A stretch of 64,000 bases of DNA. Source: Porphyrobacter sp. AAP60. Its GTDB lineage: Bacteria > Pseudomonadota > Alphaproteobacteria > Sphingomonadales > Sphingomonadaceae. Positions 8,525 to 17,034 of this stretch are shown in pieces; position 1 is the first letter of the stretch, and every line of letters starts with the position of its first letter. The notes beneath the pieces were generated by a model. That model was given only the letters and a program-made list of their open reading frames with translations. It made no database searches and was not told the origin of the DNA. The position numbers and the translations under genes are program-made. Location: contig NZ_LJHV01000008.1 in assembly GCF_001296025.1 (NCBI RefSeq), forward strand, positions 558,001 to 622,000, read 5' to 3'.

Positions 8525-9276
8525 AGCCGCGCCCCTTCCAGCGCGCCGAGGGCCGCATCGAGCAGCGTCTCTCGCTCCACCTCGTCTTCCAGCGATACGA
8601 AGGCATCGCCGATGAAGGCCTGCACCAGCAATCGCTGAGCCGTCGCCGGATCAAGGCCGCGCGCCATCATGTAGAACCGCGCACCTTCGTCCAGCGCGCC
8701 GACTGTCGCGCCGTGCGCGCACTTTACGTCATCAGCGAAGATTTCCAGCTGCGGGACGGCATTGGCGCTCGCGCCCGCCTCCAGCAGGAGACCCTTGAAA
8801 TCCTGCGCCGCGTCGGTCTTTTGCGCATGGCGGGCAACCTTGATTTCGCCGAGGAAATTGCCGGTGCCGGTGTTCCAGTGAACCGCGCGGATGGTCTGGT
8901 TGCTGGTCGCATCCGGTTCGGCATGGACGACCTGCGTCACGAATTCGCGGGTCGCTTTACCGCCACCGATAGTGACGCCGCCGAATTCGAAATGGGCGCC
9001 CCTGGCAAGCCGCACTTCGATTTCCACGCGGGTGTAATCGCGGCCCGCATTGGTGACAAAAAACGCAGCCTGCGCGCCCTCGCCCAAGTTCACGCGAAAG
9101 CGGTAGATTTCAGGCGCATCAGAACCGACGATCATGCACCTTGTCACGTTGTCGCCAGCGGGAACGTCAATCGCCTGCCATGCATCGAGCGCGTCCACGC
9201 CAAGCCGCGCCACGCCGTCCATATCGGCATAGCGCCATGCTTCGTCGCGGCGGGTGGGGAGGGTTGCGATGCTCAT
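8521..9276 (-). CDS. sufD: SufD, Fe-S scaffold subunit (short form)
   Basis: SufD partners SufB and SufC in the Fe-S scaffold. The 251-residue product is much shorter than the roughly 400-residue enterobacterial form. It keeps the start region (RRDEAWRYADMD) and the beta-helix core ending in HGATVGALDEGARFYMMARG and AFIGDAFVSLEDEVERE. The short form is inferred to be normal for this lineage, because no break in frame is visible. It overlaps the neighbouring genes by 4 bases on both sides. Confidence 0.9.
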   Translation of the reverse strand: MSIATLPTRRDEAWRYADMDGVARLGVDALDAWQAIDVPAGDNVTRCMIVGSDAPEIYRFRVNLGEGAQAAFFVTNAGRDYTRVEIEVRLARGAHFEFGGVTIGGGKATREFVTQVVHAEPDATSNQTIRAVHWNTGTGNFLGEIKVARHAQKTDAAQDFKGLLLEAGASANAVPQLEIFADDVKCAHGATVGALDEGARFYMMARGLDPATAQRLLVQAFIGDAFVSLEDEVERETLLDAALGALEGARL

Positions 9277-9662
9277 GAACGCTTGCTCCTGCGCGCTGCC
9301 ACCAAGGCGGCAATGCCGGCCTCACGCGTGGCAGTCAGGCAATCGCCGATGCCGGCATCGTTCAGCAACGTATTTGCCTGACGATTCAATTCGTCCTTCG
9401 GCAGCTTGCTGGCTTCGAGAGCGGTGAAGCGCGGCGCGATAGGCGTGAAGCATTGCACCATCGCATCACATCCGATGGCATCGATCGCCTTGTCGCCCGT
9501 GGAGCGCTTGGTTTTGCAGGTCATGACGCCCTTGCGCATCTTCCAGCTTCCGCGCCAATCGCGCAGTTTGTTGCCCATCACAACGATTTCGTTGTCGGCT
9601 GGCGGCGTCACCGCGGGCTGGGCGACGCTGATGGCCAAGGCTGCGACCAGTACTTCCATCAC
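9273..9662 (-). CDS. Exported protein of unknown function inside the suf operon (Y)
   Basis: The 129-residue product begins with a short hydrophobic signal (MMEVLVAALAISVAQPAV) and is probably secreted to the periplasm. The mature part has four cysteines, in VMTCKTKR, AIGCDAM, VQCFTPIAP and IGDCLTATREA, suggesting two disulfides. It starts within the last bases of sufC and ends within the first bases of sufD, so it is tightly coupled to two cytosolic Fe-S genes although it is exported. I do not recognise the family. Confidence 0.75.
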   Translation of the reverse strand: MMEVLVAALAISVAQPAVTPPADNEIVVMGNKLRDWRGSWKMRKGVMTCKTKRSTGDKAIDAIGCDAMVQCFTPIAPRFTALEASKLPKDELNRQANTLLNDAGIGDCLTATREAGIAALVAARRSKRS

Positions 9663-10414
9663 GCCATCACCGTGTCGTAACCCTCGGCCTCGAGCCGCAG
9701 CGCGAGTTCCGGGCCGCCGGTTTCGACAATCCGGCCATCGGCGAGGATGCTGACCTTATCGGGCTTCACCACATCAAGCAGGCGCTGGTAGTGGGTGATC
9801 AGCAGCACGCCCTTATCGGGTGAGCGCATGATCGAATTGATGCCCGCGCCCACGATCCGCAGCGCATCGATATCGAGGCCGGAATCCGTCTCGTCCAGCA
9901 CCGCGAAGGCCGGATCAAGGATGCCCATCTGCACCATCTCGGCGCGCTTCTTCTCACCGCCGGAAAAGCCGACATTCACCTGCCGCTTGAGCATTTCCAT
10001 GTCCATCTGCAGCAGTGCGGCCTTATCCTTGGCGAGTTTCAGGAACTCGCCGCCCGAAAGCGGTGCCTCGTCCCGGCTCTTGCGCTGGGCATTCAGGGCT
10101 TCACGCAGGAACTGCACGTTGGAAACACCGGGGATTTCGACCGGATATTGAAAGCCGAGGAACAGGCCTGCGGCTGCGCGTTCGTGCGGATCAAGCGCCA
10201 GCAGGTCTTCGCCCTTGAAGGTCACGCTGCCTGCGGTCACTTCGTAACCCGGCTTGCCGCCCAGCACGTTGGCCAGGGTCGATTTGCCTGCGCCGTTGGG
10301 GCCCATGATCGCATGGATTTCGCCCGCCTTGATCGACAGGGTCAGGCCCTTGAGGATCGGCTTTGGGTTGTCGCCGCCGCCGACGGTGGCGTGCAGGTTG
10401 TCGATGATGAGCAT
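9659..10414 (-). CDS. sufC: SufC, Fe-S assembly ATPase
   Basis: SufC is the ABC-type ATPase of the SufBCD scaffold. The 251-residue product has Walker A (GPNGAGKSTLANVLGG), the Q-loop region (GLFLGFQYPVEIPGVSN), the signature FSGGEKKRAEMVQMG, Walker B (AFAVLDETDSGLDIDAL) and the H-loop (LLITHYQRLL). It has no membrane segment. It overlaps the exported gene on each side by 1-4 bases. Confidence 0.97.
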   Translation of the reverse strand: MLIIDNLHATVGGGDNPKPILKGLTLSIKAGEIHAIMGPNGAGKSTLANVLGGKPGYEVTAGSVTFKGEDLLALDPHERAAAGLFLGFQYPVEIPGVSNVQFLREALNAQRKSRDEAPLSGGEFLKLAKDKAALLQMDMEMLKRQVNVGFSGGEKKRAEMVQMGILDPAFAVLDETDSGLDIDALRIVGAGINSIMRSPDKGVLLITHYQRLLDVVKPDKVSILADGRIVETGGPELALRLEAEGYDTVMA

Positions 10415-10935
10415 TATTGTCCGTCCTTGTTCCTTTCCGCCGGTGCGGCGGTCGCGTCGGTGCGGGCCTTGACCACGCTCGCGTCGCGCAATTCGATCAC
10501 CAGCCCCTTGGGCCGGTTCGCTTCATAGTTGTTGACGGCAGCTTCGGCGCCGGCGAGGCGCGAGGTGAACTGCTGGTCGAGATCGCGCCCGCGCGCGACA
10601 TGGATGCGGCCGATATTGGTGAACAGCTGTTCGACCTGTTCGGGCGGCATCGTGGTTTTCGCTCCGACCATCTCCGCGTTGGCTTCAGCCACCGAACTGG
10701 TGCGCGCTTCGGCACAGCGTGTCACATCGGCAGCGTGCTGGGCTTCGAAATCGGCTTTGCCCGCAATCCGCCGGTTAGTGACCGCAAGGCAGCGGCGATA
10801 GGCGGCGACCTGCGGCTGGATCAGGAGCGGATATTCGACGCTCCAGGTTTCGGGGTTGTCGTTCTTGATCGCAACCGGGGTTTCACCGGTGGCCTGCAGC
10901 GCCAGCAGCGGGGCGACGAGGGTGGCAAGCATCAT
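10414..10935 (-). CDS. Exported protein of unknown function inside the suf operon (X)
   Basis: The 173-residue product starts with a short signal (MMLATLVAPLLALQATGE) and is likely periplasmic. Two cysteines are visible in the mature part (AYRRCLAVTNRR and DVTRCAEARTSS). The central part is helical and charged, and the C terminus ends in a basic Ala-rich tail. It sits between the DUF559-like gene and sufC, sharing the last base of its stop with the sufC start. I know no named family for it. Its position matches the other exported gene in this operon, so an envelope function linked to iron or redox status is possible but unproven. Confidence 0.72.
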   Translation of the reverse strand: MMLATLVAPLLALQATGETPVAIKNDNPETWSVEYPLLIQPQVAAYRRCLAVTNRRIAGKADFEAQHAADVTRCAEARTSSVAEANAEMVGAKTTMPPEQVEQLFTNIGRIHVARGRDLDQQFTSRLAGAEAAVNNYEANRPKGLVIELRDASVVKARTDATAAPAERNKDGQ

Positions 10936-11492
10936 GACCGGCTCCGGGGCTTGGAATTGCGATCATCGCCTTCAGATTTGGCGCGCGATTTAGGGCGATC
11001 GTAGCTTTGGTTCGGATTGGCAGCCTTGTGCGCGCGGGCGGCGGCTTTGCGTTCGGTGATCCGGTCACGCATCACGGTGGTGAGGCGTTGCAGCACGGCG
11101 TCGATATCGGCGAGGATATCGGTCGCCGCGATCCGCATCACCTTGATGCCGACGCTTTCGAGGCTCTTGTCGCGCCGCTTGGCGAGGGCATCGTTCTGCC
11201 CCTCCTCGTCAATTGCCAGTGCGAGGCCGAGGTTGTGGCAGTTGAAATCGACAATCGCGCTGCCGACCACCGCATGGCGTTTGAAGGTGTAGCGGCCCAG
11301 ATCAGCCTTGCTGAACTTCTCGGCCAGCGCCTTGTGCGCATCGGACGAATGGCGCCGCATCTCGCGCGCCTGTTCGTGCAGCGCATCGAGCCGCGAATCC
11401 GAAATCTCCCACCCGCGGCCCTTCTTCTTGAGCGCGGGGGCTTCGCTGGCGGCAGCCTCGGGGTTGAGGGCGAGGGTTTTACGGGTGGTCAT
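10932..11492 (-). CDS. DUF559-like (endonuclease-fold) protein in suf operon
   Basis: The 186-residue protein has a DUF559-type core: KADLGRYTFKRHAVVGSAIV, then DFNCHNLGLALAIDEEGQ, then RRDKSLESVGIKVMRIAATD. This order of strands and acidic residues resembles very-short-patch-repair-like PD-(D/E)XK domains. The usual DGxxH step is altered to EEGQND, so catalytic activity is doubtful. The N terminus and C terminus (ANPNQSYDRPKSRAKSEGDD) are basic. Start ATG 11492 overlaps the stop of the upstream Cys-motif gene. Its place in the suf operon is conserved-looking but unexplained. Confidence 0.7.
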   Translation of the reverse strand: MTTRKTLALNPEAAASEAPALKKKGRGWEISDSRLDALHEQAREMRRHSSDAHKALAEKFSKADLGRYTFKRHAVVGSAIVDFNCHNLGLALAIDEEGQNDALAKRRDKSLESVGIKVMRIAATDILADIDAVLQRLTTVMRDRITERKAAARAHKAANPNQSYDRPKSRAKSEGDDRNSKPRSRS

Positions 11493-11791
11493 GCTGCTGC
11501 CTCTTCGCCAAACCACATCTTGTTCATGGCTTTGAGAAAAACTGGATCAGTTGCGGGGAACGGTGACGCATCGCCCAAAACAGAATCAATGCCGCATCCG
11601 GGGCACAGCGCCGTAAATGGGTCAGCGGACTTTCCATAGTTGCCACTCGTTTCCTCGATCCATTCTTCGATACTCGTCGGGGAAAAAACAGTTTCGCAAT
11701 AGAAGCAGCCGCACTCCTTGCTCACCATCACCTCTTTGCGATGACAGGCCGCATGCTTGTGGGCGGTTTGGAGTGTCTGCGTGTCGATCAC
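11489..11791 (-). CDS. Small Cys-motif (zinc-ribbon-like) cytoplasmic protein
   Basis: The 100-residue protein carries two cysteine pairs, CGCFYC and CPGCG, separated by about 35 residues, consistent with a zinc- or iron-binding site. EEWIEETSG and [12 protein letters not shown] match a widespread small family of unknown function. The GTG at 11791 overlaps the sufB stop and includes the [10 protein letters not shown] segment that I associate with this family. An ATG at 11728 with a good AAAGAGGTG ribosome site is a shorter alternative. It is the second gene of the suf operon. Confidence 0.7.
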   Translation of the reverse strand: MIDTQTLQTAHKHAACHRKEVMVSKECGCFYCETVFSPTSIEEWIEETSGNYGKSADPFTALCPGCGIDSVLGDASPFPATDPVFLKAMNKMWFGEEAAA

Positions 11792-13284
11792 CCCACGCTC
11801 CCCTCAAGCGAAATCGCCAGCAGCTTCTGCGCTTCAACCGCGAATTCCATCGGCAGCTCTTTCAGCACGTCCTTGGCAAAGCCGTTGACGATCAGCGCCA
11901 CGGCTTCCTCTTCGCCCAGCCCGCGCTGCATCGCGTAGAACAGCTGTTCGTCGCTGATCTTGCTCGTAGTCGCCTCGTGCTCGATCTGCGCGCTGGGGTT
12001 CTTCACCTCGATATAGGGCACGGTGTGCGCGCCGCATTGATCGCCGAGCAGCAGGCTGTCGCACTGGGTGAAGTTGCGCACGCCGCTCGCGGTCGGGCCG
12101 ACGCGGACGAGGCCGCGGTAGGTGTTCGACGATTTGCCCGCCGAAATGCCCTTGGAGATGATCGTCGAGCGGCTGTTCTTGCCGTTGTGGATCATCTTGG
12201 TGCCGGTATCGGCCTGCTGGTAATTGTTGGTGACCGCGACCGAGTAGAACTCGCCGACGCTATCCTCGCCATTGAGCACGCAGGAGGGATATTTCCACGT
12301 CACCGCAGAGCCGGTTTCGACCTGCGTCCAGCTGACCTTGCTCCGGTCGCCCTGACACAGCGCGCGCTTGGTGACGAAGTTGTAGATCCCGCCCTTGCCT
12401 TCGGCATTGCCGGGATACCAGTTCTGCACGGTCGAATACTTGATCTCGGCATCGTCCATCGCGACCAGTTCCACCACCGCGGCGTGGAGCTGGTTTTCGT
12501 CGCGCATCGGTGCGGTGCAGCCTTCGAGATAGCTGACGTAGCTGCCCTTTTCGGCGATGATCAGGGTGCGTTCGAACTGACCGGTGTTTTCGGCATTGAT
12601 GCGGAAATAGGTGCTGAGCTCCATCGGGCAGCGCACACCTTCGGGCACGTAGACGAAGGTGCCGTCGGAGAAGACCGCGCAGTTCAATGCCGCGAAGTAG
12701 TTGTCGCGCACCGGCACGACCTTGCCGAGCCACTTCTTCACCAGATCGGGATATTCGCGGATCGCCTCGGAAATCGAAAGGAAGATCACGCCTGCGCGCA
12801 GCAATTCCTCGCGGAAGCTGGTGGCGACGCTGACGCTGTCAAACACCGCATCGACCGCAACCTTCTTGGCGCCTTTCACCCCGGCCAGCACTTCCTGCTC
12901 GCCCAAGGGAATGCCGAGCTTGTCATAGATCCGCTTGATCTCGGGATCGAGGTCTTCGAGCGAGTCCAGTTCGATCTTCTTCTTGGGCGCGGCGTAATAA
13001 TAGGCGTCCTGATAATCGATTTTCGGATAGCCGACCTTGGCCCAATCGGGCTCGTCCATCGTCTGCCACAGGCGAAACGCCTTCAGCCGCCATTCGAGCA
13101 TCCATTCGGGCTCGTTCTTCTTGCCTGAAATGAAACGCACCGTGTCTTCGGTGAGGCCCTTTTCGGCGAATTCGGTTTCAATGTCCGATGACCAGCCATG
13201 CTCGTAATCGGCGGCCTTGGCGGCTGCTTCACGGGCTTCGACATCGGTTTCAGGAGCTTCGGGGCGGGTCTGAAGATCGGTCAT
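11788..13284 (-). CDS. sufB: SufB, Fe-S scaffold subunit
   Basis: SufB is the main scaffold on which Fe-S clusters are built with SufC and SufD. The 498-residue product has normal length and typical segments: [60 protein letters not shown] and [19 protein letters not shown], with conserved cysteines in several. The ATG at 13284 overlaps the rrf2 stop by 4 bases. It is the first structural gene of the operon, directly after the regulator. Confidence 0.97.
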   Translation of the reverse strand: MTDLQTRPEAPETDVEAREAAAKAADYEHGWSSDIETEFAEKGLTEDTVRFISGKKNEPEWMLEWRLKAFRLWQTMDEPDWAKVGYPKIDYQDAYYYAAPKKKIELDSLEDLDPEIKRIYDKLGIPLGEQEVLAGVKGAKKVAVDAVFDSVSVATSFREELLRAGVIFLSISEAIREYPDLVKKWLGKVVPVRDNYFAALNCAVFSDGTFVYVPEGVRCPMELSTYFRINAENTGQFERTLIIAEKGSYVSYLEGCTAPMRDENQLHAAVVELVAMDDAEIKYSTVQNWYPGNAEGKGGIYNFVTKRALCQGDRSKVSWTQVETGSAVTWKYPSCVLNGEDSVGEFYSVAVTNNYQQADTGTKMIHNGKNSRSTIISKGISAGKSSNTYRGLVRVGPTASGVRNFTQCDSLLLGDQCGAHTVPYIEVKNPSAQIEHEATTSKISDEQLFYAMQRGLGEEEAVALIVNGFAKDVLKELPMEFAVEAQKLLAISLEGSVG

Positions 13285-13721
13285 GCCGGGATTTCCTCGA
13301 TAAGCGGGATGGGCCGCGCCGCTGGCGGATTGCGCAACTGGGCAAGGGTGATCCCGGCCAGTGCGCCGCGCAGCGCGACGTTGATGATCGGCCAATGGGC
13401 GCGCATGTTGCACCCGGCCTCGAAATCGCAGGCGACATGATCGACGCAGGCGGTGAGCGCAATCGGGCCTTCGATCGCCTCGACAATATCGGCCACGGTT
13501 ATCGCCGCCGCGGGACGGCCCAGCTGGAGGCCCCCATGCGCGCCGCGCACCGATCGCAGCAGGCCAGCGCCGGTCAGCTTGGAAACCAGCTTCTGCACCG
13601 TGGGCACGGGAAGCCCGGTTTCCGCCGCCAGTTCAGCCGCGCTCACCCGGCCATCACCACAATGCGTGGCGGCTTGGCACATCGTGATGACGGCATAATC
13701 GGCAAGGTTGGACAGGCGCAT
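13281..13721 (-). CDS. Rrf2-family [2Fe-2S] transcription regulator (IscR/SufR-like)
   Basis: The 146-residue winged-helix protein begins [18 protein letters not shown] and has the recognition region [20 protein letters not shown]. It carries three cysteines in CX5CX5C spacing (Cys92, Cys98, Cys104), the ligand set of IscR, with a histidine nearby at 109. It is therefore expected to bind a [2Fe-2S] cluster and to control the suf operon according to cluster demand. It is the first gene of the operon and overlaps sufB. A 32-bp inverted repeat upstream (13737-13768) is a candidate autoregulatory operator. Confidence 0.92.
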   Translation of the reverse strand: MRLSNLADYAVITMCQAATHCGDGRVSAAELAAETGLPVPTVQKLVSKLTGAGLLRSVRGAHGGLQLGRPAAAITVADIVEAIEGPIALTACVDHVACDFEAGCNMRAHWPIINVALRGALAGITLAQLRNPPAARPIPLIEEIPA

Positions 13722-13736
13722 TTGCGAGCGGTTCTC

Positions 13737-13768
13737 AATTCGGACGGATTTGTTCCGATTTCCGAATT
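13737..13768 (-). promoter_or_regulatory. Candidate operator upstream of the suf regulator
   Basis: AATTCGGA at 13737-13744 and TCCGAATT at 13761-13768 form a perfect 8-bp inverted repeat, with an inner CGGA/TCCG pair. It lies 16-47 bases before the rrf2 ATG. The position suits autoregulation by the Rrf2 protein, but the sequence is not the textbook IscR box, so binding is inferred. Confidence 0.45.
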
Positions 13769-13817
13769 AGGAGCAATTCACTCGGATTACAACCGCGAAT
13801 ACGGCCGTTGCTTCGCT

Positions 13818-14681
13818 TTAGTCCTCGCCCGAATGCAGCACGGCTCCGGCATCGCCGTGAGCGGCAGGGTCAAGCATCCCGTTGCCGAGGGTCTGGCGGC
13901 GAAGTTGCGACGGCGTGCGCCCGGTGTAGCGCCGCATATCGCGGATCAAGTGGGCTTGATCGAAATAGGTCGCCATCAGCTCGTCAAACAGCTTCGCGCT
14001 GATGCCGGGCTGCGAAAGCACCATCGCCGCCCGATGCGCGCGGAACCGCTTGAGCACCTGTGCCGGGGCCGCGCCGAAAAAGCGTCGGCAAATCCGCTGA
14101 AGCTGACGCGGTGAAATGCCGACTTCCGCATGAAGATCAGCCAGTACCGGGTCAAACCCGCTCGCCAGCCAGCGCAACACCGATTCGACCACCGCGACAT
14201 GATCGGCCCGCGGGGCAAAGCGCCCGGACGCGATCACTGCGGAAAGGTGCCTGCACAGCTCCTCCGGCGCAATCCGCCCCTCGCGGCAGGCGATGGTCGC
14301 GGCCTCCAGCGAAGCAATCTGTTCAGGGGTCAGAATGGAGGATGCGGGGATCAACTGGTCATGCACCTCGTCAGCCGGGAGATTAGCCAACTTCTGCCAG
14401 GCGATATGGGTCAGCGAAGCACCGACTTGCAGCACTGGCCCTTCCAGCACGGAGTCTGCGCTGCGCAGTTGCGGCGCGTTGATGGTGACGGTAGAAGATT
14501 GCGCGGTGCTGCCGTCGGCATAGGTGAAAGTTACCTGCCCGCGCACCATCAGGAAAATCTGCGCCGAGTAGGCCGGCACCGTCTCCGCGATCGATCCGCC
14601 ACCGGTTTCGATCAGATAGAATGTATTGATCAGCCCGGTCTCGTCAGCGGGAGGCGGAATCATTTTCGTGTGGAATCGCAA
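13818..14681 (-). CDS. AraC-family transcriptional regulator
   Basis: The 287-residue protein has an N-terminal sensor region of cupin-like strands (ETVPAYSAQIFLMVRGQVTF) and a C-terminal AraC DNA-binding domain: HAEVGISPRQLQRICRRFF, then FDELMATYFDQAHLIRDMRR with YTGRTPSQLRR. The TTG at 14681 is chosen because AGGA lies five bases upstream; ATG 14663 is the alternative. It shares the DNA-binding design of the next gene (14782-15702), so the two may be paralogues. No target gene is evident. Confidence 0.85.
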   Translation of the reverse strand: MRFHTKMIPPPADETGLINTFYLIETGGGSIAETVPAYSAQIFLMVRGQVTFTYADGSTAQSSTVTINAPQLRSADSVLEGPVLQVGASLTHIAWQKLANLPADEVHDQLIPASSILTPEQIASLEAATIACREGRIAPEELCRHLSAVIASGRFAPRADHVAVVESVLRWLASGFDPVLADLHAEVGISPRQLQRICRRFFGAAPAQVLKRFRAHRAAMVLSQPGISAKLFDELMATYFDQAHLIRDMRRYTGRTPSQLRRQTLGNGMLDPAAHGDAGAVLHSGED

Positions 14682-14781
14682 TCCGTCCTGCCCCGAAAGG
14701 CACCCCCTGAACCAATTTGGCGCGACCGCTGTTATGCGATGTCTTGCAAGACCTTCTCGTGCTTGTCGAGTGACCGGTTTA

Positions 14782-15702
14782 TCAGCCCTGCAATTCGCGC
14801 AGGTTCCGCTGATCGATCATTTCAGCGAGATAGGGCGTTGTCTGATCGCTTAGCCGTGCGGGCGTGCGGCCGACGAAGTGCGCGATCTCGCGGATCATGT
14901 GCGACTGATCGAAAAATGCCTCGGCAAGCTCGGCTTCGTCTTCCATCGCCAAATGTGGTGCCGAAAGCAGCGCCGCCGCCCGCAAGGCGCGGTATTTGCG
15001 TGCCAGCGCGCGCGGGGTCAGGCCGAAATATTGTTCGACGAGGCGTTGCACCTGCCGGGCGGAATAGCCTGCCGTGCCCGCCAACTGGCTCACTTCCGGG
15101 TTGAACGACGCGCCGAGCCAGCGGCCTGTTGCGGCGATCAGTTCGAGGTGGCGCGGATTGATCGGCTGCAAATGGCGCTCGATAAACCCCGCGATGGCCA
15201 GCGCGCATTCGCCGCCCGTCATTGTCCCGTCGCGGTAGCCGCCGAGCAACCTCTCTCCCAGCACGCCAATTTCCGGGCCCAGTACTGAGCCTGCCGGGAG
15301 CAAACGGTCGCGGTTCTCGCCCGCGTGCAGCCCGGTCAACGCGGCCCACCCGACCGGGCTCAGTGCGGCGCCGAAGGCATGGAACGGCCCTTTCACCACG
15401 ATCGGCGCGGCCCGAGAAAGCGGCGTCAGCAGCCCTACGGCATGGTTGGGGTCGCGGTGGCCATCGGCAAAATGCATTTCCCCGACACCGTGCGGGAACA
15501 GGCAGAGCTGGCCGACGGCGGCGGGCTGGATATCGCGAATCCACGGTTCATCGCAGCGGAAATGGTAAAGCGTGGTGATGAACGGCGCGAGGGCGGGCGG
15601 GGGCGCAATATAATCGACGATAATCAGCGCCGCCGAAGTCAGGCTGGCATCACCGACGAACGGGCTTTCCGGCGATTGCAGTGGTGATGAAGTCGCGTCC
15701 AT
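14782..15702 (-). CDS. AraC-family transcriptional regulator
   Basis: The 306-residue protein has an N-terminal sensing domain of the DUF6597 type often seen in such regulators (APPPALAPFITTLYHFRCDE, GQLCLFPHGVGEMHF). Its C-terminal AraC helix-turn-helix includes LAGTAGYSARQVQRLVEQYF and FFDQSHMIREIAHFVGRTPA. ATG 15702 is preferred over a TTG at 15744. The gene is unusual in having a strong minus-strand intrinsic terminator hairpin just 48-75 bases upstream of its start, so its transcription must either begin within that short gap or read through the terminator. Confidence 0.85.
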   Translation of the reverse strand: MDATSSPLQSPESPFVGDASLTSAALIIVDYIAPPPALAPFITTLYHFRCDEPWIRDIQPAAVGQLCLFPHGVGEMHFADGHRDPNHAVGLLTPLSRAAPIVVKGPFHAFGAALSPVGWAALTGLHAGENRDRLLPAGSVLGPEIGVLGERLLGGYRDGTMTGGECALAIAGFIERHLQPINPRHLELIAATGRWLGASFNPEVSQLAGTAGYSARQVQRLVEQYFGLTPRALARKYRALRAAALLSAPHLAMEDEAELAEAFFDQSHMIREIAHFVGRTPARLSDQTTPYLAEMIDQRNLRELQG

Positions 15703-15742
15703 AGGCGTTGGACACTTCTTGGCGCGATTTGTTCCAGCGGTC

Positions 15743-15777
15743 AAAAAAGAGGCGGCGCTTCCGAAGAAACGCCGCCT
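15743..15777 (-). terminator. Intrinsic terminator with UUCG loop, minus strand
   Basis: Read on the minus strand, AGGCGGCG and CGCCGCCT pair, extended by TTC-TTCG-GAA with a UUCG-type tetraloop, and a TCTTTTTT run follows immediately. It is a textbook rho-independent terminator. No minus-strand gene ends here: the nearest gene in that direction is the AraC gene starting at 15702, so the terminator closes an unrecognised transcript or acts as an attenuator. Confidence 0.85.
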
Positions 15778-15979
15778 ATCTAAGTTGAGGAACTCATTGC
15801 ATCACTGCTCCGAGCCCTTCGGGTCGCAAGAGAGCCTATATCCTGCGATTCGCGTCACGGATTGTATGCAAGCGACAAGCAGTCCCCCGAGATCGCAGGA
15901 AGGCACGGTCATCGGCAAATGCGGCTTTGCGTTACCGATGCGCTCGACAGCGCAGGCGCACTGCCATAGTCGCGCAAAT
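15778..15979 (-). ncRNA. Candidate structured leader or small RNA ending at the UUCG terminator
   Basis: This gap between pyrD and the AraC gene holds no convincing ORF. It contains a 9-bp stem TCCTGCGAT/ATCGCAGGA (minus-strand reading) and a second hairpin CATCGG...CCGATG with an inner CAAA/TTTG. The strong minus-strand terminator at its end suggests a minus-strand RNA of about 100-220 nt. The pyrD promoter must also lie here on the plus strand, so the structure could belong to either strand. No known RNA family was recognised. Confidence 0.35.
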
Positions 15980-17023
15980 ATGCTGTTCCGTTTGCTCAGA
16001 CCCGCTCTCTTCGCGTTAGACCCCGAAGCCGGGCACCGCCTTGCCATTGCCGGGATGAAAGCGCTGCCCACCCGCACACCAATGCCGCTGCCGGGCGCAC
16101 TGGGGGTCGACGTGGCGGGGCTGCGGTTCCCCAATCCGGTCGGTGTGGCGGCAGGGTTCGACAAGAACGCCGAAGTGCCCGATGCCCTGCTGGGCATGGG
16201 CTTCGGCTTTACCGAGGTCGGGTCGATCACGCCGTTGCCGCAAGCGGGCAATCCGCAGCCGCGCCTGTTCCGGCTGGTGGAAGATGGTGCGGTGATCAAT
16301 CGCATGGGGTTCAACAACGAAGGCGGCGATGCAGCGCTGGTGCGCCTGCAGGCCCGTGCCGGACGATCGGGCATCGTGGGCGTGAACATCGGTGCCAACA
16401 AGGATTCAGCCGACCGCGTGGCGGATTATGCTGTGCTGGCAAAGGCAACGGCTCCGTTTGCGAGCTATCTGTGCGTCAATGTGTCATCGCCCAACACGCC
16501 GGGCCTGCGCGCGCTGCAGGATGAAGCCGCGCTGGCAGGGCTGATCGACGCTGTGATTGCCGCCCGCGACGAGGCGGGGGGAGAAACCGCGCCGCCGATT
16601 TTCCTCAAGGTCGCGCCCGATCTCGAACCGGCGGATGTTGATGCGATTGCCCGCATTGCGCTGGAAAAGCGACTTGGCGCGCTGGTGGTTTCGAATACCA
16701 CGATCTCCCGGCCCGCACTGCGCTCGCACCATGCGGGCGAGAGCGGCGGCTTGTCGGGCGCGCCGCTGCGGGCGCTGGCACTGACGCGGTTGCGCGACTT
16801 CCGCACCGCGACCGGCGGAGCAATTCCGCTGGTGGGTGTGGGCGGCATTGCCACGGCGGAACATGCCTGGGAGCGAATCCGTGCAGGCGCTTCGCTGGTG
16901 CAGCTTTATTCGGCGATGGTCTATGAAGGGCCGGGCCTTGGCGCGCGGATCGTGCGCGGCCTGGAGGCGCTGATGAAGCGCGATGGCTTTGCAAGCATTG
17001 CCGAAGCGGTGGGAAGCGAATAG
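15980..17023 (+). CDS. pyrD: Dihydroorotate dehydrogenase (quinone), class 2
   Basis: This inner-membrane-associated FMN enzyme oxidises dihydroorotate to orotate in pyrimidine synthesis and passes electrons to quinone. The 347-residue product has the N-terminal membrane-binding helix region (FRLLRPALFALDPEAGHRL), the FMN/substrate segments NPVGVAAGFDKNAEV and NRMGFNNEGGDAA, the catalytic VNVSSPNTPGLRALQ with its base Ser, and the phosphate site VGVGGIATAEHAWERIRAGA. The ATG at 15980 matches the family N terminus. It precedes ggt by 11 bases and may be co-transcribed with it. Confidence 0.96.
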   Translation: MLFRLLRPALFALDPEAGHRLAIAGMKALPTRTPMPLPGALGVDVAGLRFPNPVGVAAGFDKNAEVPDALLGMGFGFTEVGSITPLPQAGNPQPRLFRLVEDGAVINRMGFNNEGGDAALVRLQARAGRSGIVGVNIGANKDSADRVADYAVLAKATAPFASYLCVNVSSPNTPGLRALQDEAALAGLIDAVIAARDEAGGETAPPIFLKVAPDLEPADVDAIARIALEKRLGALVVSNTTISRPALRSHHAGESGGLSGAPLRALALTRLRDFRTATGGAIPLVGVGGIATAEHAWERIRAGASLVQLYSAMVYEGPGLGARIVRGLEALMKRDGFASIAEAVGSE

Positions 17024-17034
17024 CTACCCTCGCC

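Noticed and set aside
15743..15979. 6S RNA or SRP RNA in the gap before pyrD
   Set aside because: The conserved SRP loop and a clear 6S rod with central bubble could not be identified, so only a generic structured RNA is proposed.
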